In this document: one piece after another, positions 1 to 9,065 of the stretch
Numbering within the stretch: position 1 is the stretch's first letter
Layout: the number at the start of each line of letters is the position of its first letter
Source of the DNA: an uncultured Eubacteriales bacterium
Lineage (GTDB): Bacteria; Bacillota; Clostridia; Oscillospirales; Acutalibacteraceae
Assembly (NCBI GenBank): GCA_934444365.1
Contig: CAKSCM010000002.1
Span: forward strand, 62,001 to 126,000
Length of the DNA stretch: 64,000 nucleotides
Direction: 5' to 3'
Position numbers and translations under genes: made by a program
The notes under the pieces: model-generated
Database searches by the model: none
Told to the model about the DNA's origin: nothing
What the model saw: the letters and a program-made list of their open reading frames with translations, nothing else

Positions 1-787
1 GCCGACTTTCTATTTGGGGTTTAAATGCCGAAAGTATGGTTAGAATGAATAATACCGTGGCGATATTTACGGGCTCTATCGACGAGGCGGTGTTGAGCAC
101 GTCGTTTCTGCCGATAATCGTTACGATTATTCTCGGCACGGTGCAAAGTGTGCAGAAAAATGCCGCCATCGATCCGAATGCCCAGACATATTTCAACGAA
201 GAAACGGTGCGGTAAGAGGCGTTTATGTGGGCAAAGTACAGCCAGAACATCATCGATGTGCACAGCGCCATGAGATTTAATATATTCTCGGTGTTCATAA
301 TTATGCCGTCAAAGTTGCTGTAATAAATGACCAGCTTAGCCGCACTCCAGAAAACGGCGGCGATACCTGTGGCTCCGTTTATTGTTCTTTTTTCAAGGCA
401 GCCTTTTGCTCCGGCGAAGAAGAAAATACCCATAAGTATATCGGCTGCGGCGGATATTGTTACCTGCGTGGTCACAGGAGCCGAGAAAAAGAGGGCTACT
501 ATTCCGCCGGCTATGGAGAAAAAGCTCATGACGAACAGCGATATCATAACGCTGTTCCCGTATTTTTCGGGAGCAGGTTTGCCGGCCGTTTTTAAGGAGA
601 GTCCGGAGATTATAAACGCCGCACAAACCGCCGCGGTAATTATCCCCAATGTGAGGCTGAGCGATTCGTATTTCCTGTAGACAAAGCCGTCAGCCGGATT
701 GACGGTGCAGATAAGCTGAACCGTGCGCACGGCCGCCGCTGCCGGCAAAAAGAAATAAAGAATTTTAAGTAAAGTGCCGTATTTCAT
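1..787 (-). CDS. Multi-pass membrane protein, C-terminus cut by window edge
   Basis: An open frame reads on the minus strand from ATG at 787 to the window edge, giving 262 codons and no stop. The start is preceded by GAAGG about 8 bases upstream. The protein begins MKYGTLLKILYFFLPAAAAV and shows roughly six to seven hydrophobic stretches separated by short polar loops, so it is an integral membrane protein. I see no catalytic motif and do not recognise the family. The next gene in the same direction, miaB, ends at 943 with a weak terminator between, so the two are probably separate units. What is certain is the open frame and its hydrophobicity; any function would be a guess. Confidence 0.75.
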   Translation of the reverse strand, partial: MKYGTLLKILYFFLPAAAAVRTVQLICTVNPADGFVYRKYESLSLTLGIITAAVCAAFIISGLSLKTAGKPAPEKYGNSVMISLFVMSFFSIAGGIVALFFSAPVTTQVTISAAADILMGIFFFAGAKGCLEKRTINGATGIAAVFWSAAKLVIYYSNFDGIIMNTENILNLMALCTSMMFWLYFAHINASYRTVSSLKYVWAFGSMAAFFCTLCTVPRIIVTIIGRNDVLNTASSIEPVNIATVLFILTILSAFKPQIESR

Positions 788-893
788 AAATTTAACCTTC
801 TTTTCGTGGTTTTCGTCCTGAAAAAAGTACGTTTGCCGTAATGATAAAAGGTAATGGCGAAGTATGGGGATGATTTTAAAACCGTATGACTGA

Positions 894-916
894 AAATTAA
901 AAACCGGCGATCGCCG
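894..916 (-). terminator. Weak terminator after miaB
   Basis: On the minus strand the self-complementary CGGCGATCGCCG (905-916) is followed by GTTTTTAATTTT. The stem is only 4-5 bp, so it is a weak candidate, but it lies just past the miaB stop. Confidence 0.35.
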
Positions 917-942
917 TAATCTTTTAAAAACTTTTATTACGA

Positions 943-2394
943 TTATTCTGAGATGATTTTTCCGCCGAGCACCCAGCTTTTGGCCGAGGTGATTTCGACA
1001 TTTATAAACTGCCCTGTAAAGTTCGGATCGCCCTCGAATTCGACTATTATGTTGCCTTCGGTGCGGCCCTGGAGCGCTCCGCCGGGGGTTCGCTCGCCTT
1101 CGCACAAAACACGCTGCACCGTACCGAGCATATTGCTGCAGCGCTCGGCCGACGAGGCCTCCTGCACCTTAAGCAGCTCGGCGAACCATTTCTTTTTATC
1201 GCTGTCGGGAATCGGATCGTCCATTTTAGCGGCCGGTGTTCCCTCGCGCGGAGAATATATAAATGTAAACAGCGAGGTATAGCCGACCTGTTTTATAAGG
1301 GACACGGTCTCAAGAAAATCCTCGTATTCCTCGCCGGGAAATCCGACGATTATGTCGCTTGTTATAGACAGCTCCGGCATCAGCGAACGCGCTTTTTCCA
1401 CCCTTTTGAGGTAATTCTCGCGAGTATAGTGGCGGTTCATAAGCTTCAGTATACGGTCGCTGCCCGACTGAACCGGTAAATGCAGGTGTTTTGCAACCTT
1501 TTCATGGGTCGACATGACCTGTAAAAGCTCATCGGTGCAATCTTTCGGGTGGGATGTCATAAACCGTACGGTGAAATCGCCCTCGAGTTCGGCGATCTCG
1601 GCGAGCAGTCGGGCGAAACCGACCGGCGTTTCGAGATCCTTGCCGTATGAATTTACGTTTTGCCCGAGCAGGGTTATTTCCTTGCAGCCTGAGCTTATAA
1701 GACCCTTTGCTTCGGCTATTATGTCGTCCTTTTTACGGGAGCGTTTCCGTCCGCGGACGTAAGGAACTATGCAGTAGGTGCAAAAATTGTTGCAGCCGTA
1801 CATTATCGGGATAAAGGCTTTAAACGAACTGTCGCGTACTGCCGGCAGTCCCTCGGCGATGACCCCGTCGGAGCTTGGGATAACTATTGTTTTGGTGCGG
1901 TTTATAAGGACCGAATATATAAATTCGGGCAACCGGTGTAAAACGTGGGTTCCGAATATCAGATCGACATAAGGATAGCTTTTTCTCAGCTTTTCGGCTA
2001 TGTGGGGCTGCTGGACCATGCATCCGCAAAGGGCGATTATGCTTTTCGGCTTTACGGTTTTGAGCTTTTTAAGGGCTCCGACATTGCCGAATACCCTATC
2101 CTCGGCATGCTCCCTTACGGCGCATGTTACGAATATAACTGCGTCGGCATCGTCGGCGCTATCGCTTATTGTATATCCCATTTTTTGAAGCATGCCCTTT
2201 ATATGCTCGCCGTCGCTGACGTTTTGCTGGCAGCCGTAGGTATGTACAAAGGCTTTTGGCGCGGCAGCTTTGCGCTCGGTAAAGTATTCCTTTACAAGAG
2301 AGCAGAACTCCTCCTGACGGGCAAGCTCGTCCGCCGATACGAATTTTTCGCCTTTTTTCTTTGCGTTATCTTTTTGTTTCTGGTCTGTGTTCAA
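943..2394 (-). CDS. miaB: tRNA-2-methylthio-N6-dimethylallyladenosine synthase MiaB
   Basis: A radical-SAM methylthiotransferase that adds the 2-methylthio group to i6A37 of tRNAs reading U-starting codons. The 483-residue protein shows the N-terminal UPF0004 domain with its three cluster cysteines (C55 in TYGCQQN, C91 in VTCAVRE, C125 in CGCM). The radical-SAM CxxxCxxC is at residues 201-208 (CNNFCTYC), and a C-terminal TRAM-like region carries GRTEGN. The start is TTG at 2394, 15 bases after metK; no ATG lies near the conserved N-terminus, and AAGCAGGT is a modest ribosome binding site. The N-terminal 45 residues are a charged extension, as in other clostridial MiaB. The gene is translated downstream of metK, and MiaB consumes S-adenosylmethionine, so the pairing makes metabolic sense. 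Confidence 0.95.
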   Translation of the reverse strand: MNTDQKQKDNAKKKGEKFVSADELARQEEFCSLVKEYFTERKAAAPKAFVHTYGCQQNVSDGEHIKGMLQKMGYTISDSADDADAVIFVTCAVREHAEDRVFGNVGALKKLKTVKPKSIIALCGCMVQQPHIAEKLRKSYPYVDLIFGTHVLHRLPEFIYSVLINRTKTIVIPSSDGVIAEGLPAVRDSSFKAFIPIMYGCNNFCTYCIVPYVRGRKRSRKKDDIIAEAKGLISSGCKEITLLGQNVNSYGKDLETPVGFARLLAEIAELEGDFTVRFMTSHPKDCTDELLQVMSTHEKVAKHLHLPVQSGSDRILKLMNRHYTRENYLKRVEKARSLMPELSITSDIIVGFPGEEYEDFLETVSLIKQVGYTSLFTFIYSPREGTPAAKMDDPIPDSDKKKWFAELLKVQEASSAERCSNMLGTVQRVLCEGERTPGGALQGRTEGNIIVEFEGDPNFTGQFINVEITSAKSWVLGGKIISE

Positions 2395-2409
2395 ATCGGT
2401 ACCTGCTTT

Positions 2410-3594
2410 TTAAAGTTCCAAAGCTTTTTTAAGCTCATTTGTTTTATCTGTATGCTCCCATGTGCAGTCAATATCGGTGCGGCCGATATGTCCGTAAGAG
2501 GCAAGCTGCCTGTAAATGGGACGGCGAAGCTTTAGGGTGCGTATAATTGCTTCGGGTCTTAAATCGAAGACCTTGTTTACGGCCGAAGCTATTTTTTCGT
2601 CGTCGACGGCTCCGGTGCCGAAGGTGTCAACCATTACCGATACGGGATTCGCAACCCCTATGGCGTAGGCTATTTGTACCTCGCACCGCTTTGCAAGGTT
2701 GGCCGCTACTATATTTTTGGCGATGTATCTTGCGGCGTAGGTGGCCGAACGGTCGACCTTTGTGGGATCCTTACCCGAAAAACAGCCGCCGCCGTGATGA
2801 GCGTATCCGCCGTATGTATCAACTATTATTTTGCGGCCGGTAAGGCCGGTGTCGCCGTTAGGGCCGCCTACCGTAAAGCGGCCGGTCGGATTTATAAAGA
2901 ATTTTGTCTGCTTGGTTATAAGGCTTTCGGGCACTACGGGCAGTATTACCTTTTGCATAATATCTTTGGATATCTGCTCGTTTTCGATATCCTCGCTGTG
3001 CTGGGTCGAAATTACCACGGTGTCGACCGCGACGGGGGTGTCGCCGTCGTACTCTACCGTTACCTGGCTTTTTCCGTCGGGACGTAAATAGGGAATTTCG
3101 CCCGATTTTCTTGCCTCGGCAAGCCTTCTCGAAAGGGCGTGAGCCAGAGAAATGGGCAGCGGCATAAGCTCGGGGGTCTCGTCGCAGGCGTATCCGAACA
3201 TGAGTCCCTGGTCGCCGGCACCGTGCATATCGAGCTCGTCATTCGTGCCGCTTTTGATCTCGGCCGAGCGGTCAACTCCGAGGGCAATGTCGGGCGACTG
3301 CTCATGAATTGCCGTTAGAACGCCGCAGGTATTGCCGTCAAATCCGTTTGCCGGGTCATTGTAGCCGATGTCGCATATAACGCCTCGGGCGATCCTCTGG
3401 ATATCGACATAGCAGTCGGTAGTAATTTCGCCCATTATAACCACCGTTCCGGTGGTGGCGAAGGTCTCGCAGGCGACCCTTGCGTCGGGATCGTTTGCGA
3501 TTATTTCATCGAGAATTGCGTCTGATATCTGATCGCACAGCTTGTCGGGATGTCCCTCTGTGACCGATTCTGATGTGAAAAAATGCTTTGACAT
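2410..3594 (-). CDS. metK: S-adenosylmethionine synthetase MetK
   Basis: Makes S-adenosylmethionine from methionine and ATP in the cytoplasm. The 394-residue protein is full length for the family. It opens with the conserved FTSESVTEGHPDKLCDQISD (methionine/ATP-binding histidine in GHPDK), carries GAGDQGLMFGYA in the middle and GGCFSGKDPTKVDRSA with the Lys/Asp active-site residues, and ends in a typical GRTDIDCTWE segment. ATG at 3594 is preceded by AAGGAAG. miaB follows after 15 bases, so the two are co-transcribed. The 218-base gap to secA upstream shows no SAM-I, SAM-II or SAM-III aptamer pattern that I can see, although metK genes are often SAM-regulated in this phylum. Confidence 0.97.
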   Translation of the reverse strand: MSKHFFTSESVTEGHPDKLCDQISDAILDEIIANDPDARVACETFATTGTVVIMGEITTDCYVDIQRIARGVICDIGYNDPANGFDGNTCGVLTAIHEQSPDIALGVDRSAEIKSGTNDELDMHGAGDQGLMFGYACDETPELMPLPISLAHALSRRLAEARKSGEIPYLRPDGKSQVTVEYDGDTPVAVDTVVISTQHSEDIENEQISKDIMQKVILPVVPESLITKQTKFFINPTGRFTVGGPNGDTGLTGRKIIVDTYGGYAHHGGGCFSGKDPTKVDRSATYAARYIAKNIVAANLAKRCEVQIAYAIGVANPVSVMVDTFGTGAVDDEKIASAVNKVFDLRPEAIIRTLKLRRPIYRQLASYGHIGRTDIDCTWEHTDKTNELKKALEL

Positions 3595-3596
3595 AT

Positions 3597-3812
3597 GTTT
3601 ATCGTAACTTCCTTTTTTCTTTTTATTTGTATTGTGTCCGATAAAAAATCGGTTTTGCTTTTTTAAAATCCGCTGACCGGCGGCTTGTCCGGATTATCCG
3701 GCGGATGTACTTTCGTCCGATTTACCGGATGTAAGCCGAATATCCGGATTTCCGGTTATTCGCCGGCTGCCTTGCTGTCCGATTGTCCGGATTCTTGTAT
3801 TAAGCCGTCCGC
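3597..3812. other. secA-metK gap with CCGG-rich degenerate repeats
   Basis: No gene. The stretch 3670-3795 is crowded with variants of TCCGGAT/CCGGAT on both strands, so it can fold into many alternative short hairpins. A short CCGAT-T5-ATCGG hairpin (3639-3653) lies nearer metK. I see no SAM aptamer. Confidence 0.5.
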
Positions 3813-6551
3813 TTATTTGTCGGCGCCGCAGCATTTTTTATATTTTTTGCCGCTTCCGCACGGGCAGGGATCGTTTCTGCCTATCTTTTGTGACTTTGTT
3901 TTAACCACGGTTTTTGATACCGTACCGTCTGATGACGATTCGCCGGTTACCTTGGCGACCTGCTTACGCTCGACGTCTTCCTTCTTTTTAACCTGAAGGG
4001 TGAGCATCATCTTGGTGGTCTCCTCGCATATCGATTCGGTCATGGCGTTAAACATATCAAAGCCCTCGTTGCGGTATTCCTGAACCGGATCATGCTGTGC
4101 ATAGGCGCGGAGTCTCATTCCGTCGCGAAGCTCATCCATGGCGTCGATGTGATCCATCCAGTGAGTATCGACCGAGCGGAGAAGTACCATTCTTTCAAGC
4201 TCGCGCATGATATCCGAGCCGAATTCTTCCTCGCGCTGCTCGTACTTGTCGTGGGCGCGCTTTAACAAATCATTCTCAATGGAATCGCGGCTTACCGATT
4301 TAAGCTCATCCGGGGAATACTTGAAATCCTCCCTTGAACAGAGCCAGTCGCAAAAATATCCGCGAAGACCTTCGAGGTTCCACGCTTCGGGATCCTCGCC
4401 GCCGACATAAAGCGAGCAGGCGTTCTTGATCGTGTCGTCGACCATCTTCATTATCGATGACTTCAGGTTTTCGCCCTCAAGCACCTGATTGCGCTGATCG
4501 TAGATTATGGTGCGCTGCTGATTCATTACGTCGTCGAACTGCAAAACGCTCTTTCTTATTGCGAAGTTCTGGGATTCGACCCTCTTTTGGGCCGATTCGA
4601 GGGAATTTGAAAGCAATTTGCTGTCTATCGGCGTGTTCTCGTCAACGCCGAGGGTCTCCATCATGTTGTATATGCGCTCGCCGCCGAACAGACGCATAAG
4701 ATTGTCTTCCATCGAAACGAAGAAGCGGCTGGCACCCGGATCGCCCTGACGGCCGGCACGGCCGCGGAGCTGGTTGTCGATACGGCGCGAATCGTGACGT
4801 TCGGTGCCGAGAATGAACAGTCCTCCGGCCTCGCGAACCTTTTCGGCCTCGGGGGCGATTTGCTCCTTAAAGCTGTCGTTTAACTCACTGAAGGTTTTGC
4901 GAAGGGCTAAAATTTCCTCATCGTCGGTCTCGGAAAATCCGGTGGCGTGAAGAATCTGCTCGTCGTCGTAGCCGAGCTTTTTCATCTGCTGACGGGCAAG
5001 GTATTCGGCGTTTCCGCCGAGCATTATATCGGTGCCGCGGCCTGCCATGTTGGTGGCTATTGTAACGGCTCCGAGCTTACCGGCCTGAGAGATTATCTGG
5101 GCCTCCTTTTCGTGGTTTTTGGCGTTTAATACCTCGTGCTGTATTCCCCGGCGTTTGAGCATGGAGCTCAGCAGCTCGGATTTTTCGATTGATATTGTAC
5201 CTACGAGCACCGGCTGGCCCTTTTCATGGCAGGCGATTATCTGGTCAATAACATTGTTGTATTTGCCCTTTTCGGTCTTGTATACCGAATCGGGAAGATC
5301 CTCGCGGATCATCGGCCGGTTGGTGGGAATTTCGATAACGTCGAGATTATAAATGCTGCTGAATTCCTCCTCCTCGGTAAGGGCGGTTCCGGTCATGCCC
5401 GAAAGCTTGTCGTAAAGACGGAAGTAATTCTGAAAGGTAATTGTGGCAAGGGTCTTGGATTCGTGCTCAACCTTTACCCCTTCCTTGGCCTCTATTGCCT
5501 GGTGGAGTCCCTCGTTGTACCTACGGCCGAACATCAGTCGTCCGGTGAATTCGTCGACGATTATAACCTCGCCGTCCTTTACGACGTAGTCGATGTCGCG
5601 CTGCATGATTCCGTGAGCGCGAATGGCCTGATTTATGTGGTGGGATATCGTGTTGTTTTCGGGGTCGGAAAGATTTTCGATCCCGAAGAATTTTTCGGCC
5701 TTTTCAATTCCCGACGGGGTAAGGGTTGCGGTTTTGGCCTTTTCATCCACAATATAGTCGCCGTCGTAATTTGCGTCCATATCCTCTTTGGAGTCGACCT
5801 CTCGGACCTTGGTCATTTTCAGTCCTCTGGCGAATTTTTCGGCCTTTTCGTACATGTCGGTCGATTTTTCGCCCTGACCGGAGATTATAAGCGGAGTTCT
5901 GGCTTCGTCTATAAGTATGGAGTCGACCTCGTCGACAATGGCGTATTTGTGGCCGCGCTGAACCTTTTGTTCCTTCCTGACGACCATGTTGTCGCGGAGA
6001 TAGTCAAAGCCCATTTCGTTGTTGGTTCCGTAGGTTATATCGGCGGCGTATGCGGCGCGGCGGCCGGCGTTGTCGACGTTGTGGATTATAAGTCCGACCG
6101 AAAGTCCGAGGAAGTTATAGACCTTGCCCATCCACTCCGAGTCGCGCTTGGCAAGATAATCGTTGACCGTGACTATATGCACACCGTTGCCGGCAAGGGC
6201 ATTGAGGTAAGCCGGCAATGTGGCGACAAGGGTTTTACCTTCGCCGGTCTTCATTTCGGCTATACGGCCCTGATGAAGAACGATTCCGCCGATTATCTGA
6301 ACGGGGAAGTGCTTCATTCCGAGCACCCTGAATGAGGCCTCGCGACACACCGCAAAGGCGTCGGGCAAAATATCGTCAAGGGTCTCACCGTTTTTAAGAC
6401 GGGATTTAAGCTCAGGTGTTTGAGCCTTGAGCTCATCGTCGCTCATGGAGGCATATTTTTCCTCAAGAGATAAAACCCTGTCTTTTATCGGCTCTATGCG
6501 TTTTAGCTCCTTTTTGCTGTAGTTTCCGAAAATGGCGCTGAATATTCCCAT
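3813..6551 (-). CDS. secA: Preprotein translocase ATPase SecA
   Basis: The motor of the Sec pathway, driving unfolded preproteins through SecYEG. The protein has 912 residues. Walker A is GEGKT at about 103-107, Walker B/DEAD is DEVDSILIDEA, the second nucleotide domain carries TNMAGRGTDI and RHDSRRIDNQLRGRAGRQGD, and the C-terminus is a SEC-C zinc-binding tail with CPCGSGKKYKKCC that binds SecB-like partners or phospholipid. The ATG at 6551 is preceded by GGAGA. SecE is encoded 4 kb away on the other strand. A divergent sigma-A promoter pair lies between this gene and the alpha-galactosidase. metK and miaB follow in the same direction and may be read through. Confidence 0.98.
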   Translation of the reverse strand: MGIFSAIFGNYSKKELKRIEPIKDRVLSLEEKYASMSDDELKAQTPELKSRLKNGETLDDILPDAFAVCREASFRVLGMKHFPVQIIGGIVLHQGRIAEMKTGEGKTLVATLPAYLNALAGNGVHIVTVNDYLAKRDSEWMGKVYNFLGLSVGLIIHNVDNAGRRAAYAADITYGTNNEMGFDYLRDNMVVRKEQKVQRGHKYAIVDEVDSILIDEARTPLIISGQGEKSTDMYEKAEKFARGLKMTKVREVDSKEDMDANYDGDYIVDEKAKTATLTPSGIEKAEKFFGIENLSDPENNTISHHINQAIRAHGIMQRDIDYVVKDGEVIIVDEFTGRLMFGRRYNEGLHQAIEAKEGVKVEHESKTLATITFQNYFRLYDKLSGMTGTALTEEEEFSSIYNLDVIEIPTNRPMIREDLPDSVYKTEKGKYNNVIDQIIACHEKGQPVLVGTISIEKSELLSSMLKRRGIQHEVLNAKNHEKEAQIISQAGKLGAVTIATNMAGRGTDIMLGGNAEYLARQQMKKLGYDDEQILHATGFSETDDEEILALRKTFSELNDSFKEQIAPEAEKVREAGGLFILGTERHDSRRIDNQLRGRAGRQGDPGASRFFVSMEDNLMRLFGGERIYNMMETLGVDENTPIDSKLLSNSLESAQKRVESQNFAIRKSVLQFDDVMNQQRTIIYDQRNQVLEGENLKSSIMKMVDDTIKNACSLYVGGEDPEAWNLEGLRGYFCDWLCSREDFKYSPDELKSVSRDSIENDLLKRAHDKYEQREEEFGSDIMRELERMVLLRSVDTHWMDHIDAMDELRDGMRLRAYAQHDPVQEYRNEGFDMFNAMTESICEETTKMMLTLQVKKKEDVERKQVAKVTGESSSDGTVSKTVVKTKSQKIGRNDPCPCGSGKKYKKCCGADK

Positions 6552-6666
6552 TTATTTTTCTCCTTTTAAAGTTGTGTGTTTTTAAGATGTATGTGAAAAA
6601 ATATTTTAATGAATGATACAGACGATTATATGCTTCACATTATACCGATTGAGCATACACCATTAC

Positions 6667-6694
6667 ATTATAACATATACGGTGAAAATCGCAA
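6667..6694 (-). promoter_or_regulatory. Candidate promoter for secA
   Basis: On the minus strand TTGCGA (-35, 6689-6694) is followed after 16 bp by TATAAT (-10, 6667-6672), about 115 bp before the secA start. A second TATAAT lies nearer secA, near 6640. Confidence 0.5.
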
Positions 6695-6807
6695 CATAAT
6701 TTTTTATTATAAATGTAAGAGTATATGCGATGAATTTTTACTGTTCGGGCCGAAAAAACGGCGGAAAACATTTTTTTCAAAAATGTTGCCGGCACTTGTT
6801 TTTACCC

Positions 6808-6836
6808 TTGTTGTAACCGGAACGGTGTGGTATAAT
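6808..6836 (+). promoter_or_regulatory. Sigma-A promoter of the alpha-galactosidase gene
   Basis: TTGTTG (6808-6813), 17 bp spacer, consensus TATAAT (6831-6836). Predicted start of transcription is about 6843, just upstream of a perfect palindrome. Its position inside the first part of the longest open frame argues that translation starts later, at 6906. Confidence 0.8.
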
Positions 6837-6852
6837 GACCGTAAACCTATTT

Positions 6853-6868
6853 GCGAAAACGTTTTCGC
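6853..6868. promoter_or_regulatory. LacI/GalR-family operator (CcpA-like or local repressor)
   Basis: A perfect 16-bp palindrome, GCGAAAACGTTTTCGC, centred on CG, sits about 10 bp after the predicted transcription start. CG-centred palindromes of this kind are the standard operators of LacI-family regulators. It matches the CcpA cre pattern at 12 of 14 positions, failing only at the two outer bases. A repressor bound here would block transcription of the downstream glycosidase. Confidence 0.75.
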
Positions 6869-6905
6869 TAACATTCTGAAGGTTTTAAGGGAGGAACACC
6901 GGCCG

Positions 6906-8927
6906 ATGTCTGATATTTTAAAGCATAATGATGACCGCAACCGTAATAACCATGATCATGCCGTCACTAAGGCAGACATGAGCATGACCGAAAGCATATT
7001 GCCGTATTCTTTTGGGGCGGACGTACCGCTTGAATTTACCTATAACGGGATTCGTTACAAGGGGCTTAAAGGCAGCCCGGATATAACCGATGTGACAGAG
7101 GAGTACCGCATAATTGACAGCAACACGTCGCTTACAACTGTTAAAGCAAAAATAGGAGGGCTCGAAATAACCGCCGAGCATACCGGCTATTTCGATTTTC
7201 CGGCAAACGAATGGGTGGCGTACTTTAAAAATGTATCCGACAGAAAAAGCGGTATTCTGTCGGAGGTGTTTATAAGCGGAGAGCTGATGATCGAAAGGGC
7301 TGTTCTTCGTTATTCGAACGGCGACACCCAGATAAATACAGGATACGAGTTTTTCGAGGATGATCTTCAAAAGCCGTTTACCTTAGAGCCGGACGACTCG
7401 GGCAATTCCTGCTGCGGTGCAGCGCCCTATATGCGGCTTTATTCGGATGATGCATTTGTAAATATAGCGGTCGGCTGGACCGGTATGTGGACGGCCGTTT
7501 TTGAAAGGAAAGAGGGCTCGGTTTTTGCGAAATTCGGACAAAAAAGATGTCATATGAGTCTTTTGCCGGGTGAGACCATCCGTACGCCGCGAGTAGTGCT
7601 CGAGGGAGGACGCGGCAGCGAGGAGCATGCGAGGAATCTTTGGAGAAGGTTCTTTTTCAGCCATGTGCTTATAAAAGACAAAGACGGCTCACCCTTAGGA
7701 CCCAAGCTTGCGGTTCATGTCATGAATGTGGACGGACGCTCCGAATCCTCGGGCGCTACCGAAGAAAATCAGATAAGGGGAATCGACAGCTATTTGAAAA
7801 ACGGACTGCATCCCGATATCTGGTGGATCGACGCCGGCTGGTATCCGTGCGGATACGACTGGACCAAAACCGGCAGCTGGTATCCCAATCCCGAGACCTT
7901 CCCGAACGGTCTTTCTCCGGTGGGAAGAAAGTGCAGGGAAAACGGCATACTGTTTTTGCTTTGGTTTGAGCCCGAGAGAGTAAGGCGCGGAACGTGGATT
8001 TCCGACAATCATCCCGAATGGCTGCTTTCGGTAAACGAAGATGACGACCACAGGCTGCTTGATTTAAGCCGCAAGGATGTACAAGACTGGCTTATCGATC
8101 ACGTTGATTCCCTTATAAAGGAATCGATGGTCGATATATACCGTCAGGATTTTAATTTTAAACCCATGCCGATGTGGATTAAAAATGAAGCCCCCGACCG
8201 CATAGGTGCGCTCGAAAATCTTCATATACAGGGCTATTACAGGTATTGGGATGAGCTTAAAAGGAGAAATCCGGGTCTTATTATCGATTCGTGCGCTTCG
8301 GGCGGACGCCGTAACGATATCGAAACCATGAAGCGGTCGGTTCCGTTTCATTATACCGACGTAGAATACGGGGTCCATCCGGTAAAGCAAAAGCAGCATA
8401 GGTTTATGTTCGAATGGATACCGTATTTCAGGGCGCATAATATGAGCTGGGACGACGAAAACGGGGATTATTACACCGGGAATCCGGCAGTTGCCAGCGG
8501 CGATGATTTTTCTTACCAGTGCGCCTTTGCGCCGGCGATTACCGATATGATAGAATGGAATGCCGATGCCGAGAGGTTTAAAAGGGCCAACCGGATACTT
8601 CCCGTATGGCGAAAGGCGGCAAAAATGATGTTAGAGGGCGACTACTATCCGCTGACTAAATGTAGAAAATCGCCCGAGGATTTTTACGCCATGGAGTTTT
8701 ACAATCCCCGGGAGAAAAAAGGATTCTTCCAGGTGGTCGCCAATACCCACGTTAAAGAGGACGGCTTTACCGCCGGCGTCGTACTTGACGAAAACGAAAA
8801 ATACCGGCTCGAAAACGGCTTGACGGGAGAGGTGAGCGTTGTATCGGGCAAGGATCTGACCGCCGGATTCAGGGTGGAATTGAAGCCTCGCTCCGGCATC
8901 GTATACTTTTTTGAGGCGGTAAAGTAA
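6906..8927 (+). CDS. GH36-family alpha-galactosidase
   Basis: A retaining glycoside hydrolase of family GH36, expected to release alpha-galactose from raffinose-type sugars or galactomannan side chains. From ATG 6906 it has 673 residues. The (beta/alpha)8 barrel carries WWIDAGWYP (about 306-314) and LWFEPERV. Asp415 in YRQDFNF sits at the nucleophile position and Asp471 in SCASGGRRND at the acid/base position. An N-terminal beta-sandwich precedes the barrel and a small beta domain closes the protein. No signal peptide is seen with this start, so it acts in the cytoplasm on imported oligosaccharides. I chose 6906 because AAGGGAGG lies 11 bases upstream and the promoter and operator precede it; the frame is open back to an ATG at 6609 but that part is not protein-like. 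The family is clear, the exact substrate is not. Confidence 0.9.
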   Translation: MSDILKHNDDRNRNNHDHAVTKADMSMTESILPYSFGADVPLEFTYNGIRYKGLKGSPDITDVTEEYRIIDSNTSLTTVKAKIGGLEITAEHTGYFDFPANEWVAYFKNVSDRKSGILSEVFISGELMIERAVLRYSNGDTQINTGYEFFEDDLQKPFTLEPDDSGNSCCGAAPYMRLYSDDAFVNIAVGWTGMWTAVFERKEGSVFAKFGQKRCHMSLLPGETIRTPRVVLEGGRGSEEHARNLWRRFFFSHVLIKDKDGSPLGPKLAVHVMNVDGRSESSGATEENQIRGIDSYLKNGLHPDIWWIDAGWYPCGYDWTKTGSWYPNPETFPNGLSPVGRKCRENGILFLLWFEPERVRRGTWISDNHPEWLLSVNEDDDHRLLDLSRKDVQDWLIDHVDSLIKESMVDIYRQDFNFKPMPMWIKNEAPDRIGALENLHIQGYYRYWDELKRRNPGLIIDSCASGGRRNDIETMKRSVPFHYTDVEYGVHPVKQKQHRFMFEWIPYFRAHNMSWDDENGDYYTGNPAVASGDDFSYQCAFAPAITDMIEWNADAERFKRANRILPVWRKAAKMMLEGDYYPLTKCRKSPEDFYAMEFYNPREKKGFFQVVANTHVKEDGFTAGVVLDENEKYRLENGLTGEVSVVSGKDLTAGFRVELKPRSGIVYFFEAVK

Positions 8928-8945
8928 AGCTTTATCGGAGCTTTC

Positions 8946-8968
8946 GCCGGATTTAAATTCGGCTTTTA
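8946..8968 (+). terminator. Terminator after the alpha-galactosidase
   Basis: GCCG (8946-8949) and CGGC (8960-8963) enclose an ATTTAAAT-like arm that extends the stem, followed by TTTTAT. It lies 18 bases after the stop. Confidence 0.45.
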
Positions 8969-9065
8969 TCGGCGATCTTTGAATACCGTACGGTTTTCCG
9001 GTCAATATCATTAGTGCCACCGGTTACAGGTGCAAAAATTTAAATTTAGGGATGTTGACCGGAAA

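Noticed and set aside
3597..3812. SAM riboswitch before metK
   Set aside because: metK is a usual SAM-riboswitch target, but the interval has no SAM-I core (no AGA...GCAACC-type blocks) and only degenerate CCGGAT repeats.
5226..6335. Long plus-strand open frame of 369 codons inside secA
   Set aside because: Antisense shadow of secA caused by its codon use; no ribosome binding site and no recognisable domain.
6609..6905. N-terminal extension of the GH36 protein from ATG 6609
   Set aside because: It would translate through the promoter and operator, lacks a ribosome binding site and is not protein-like; 6906 has a strong site.
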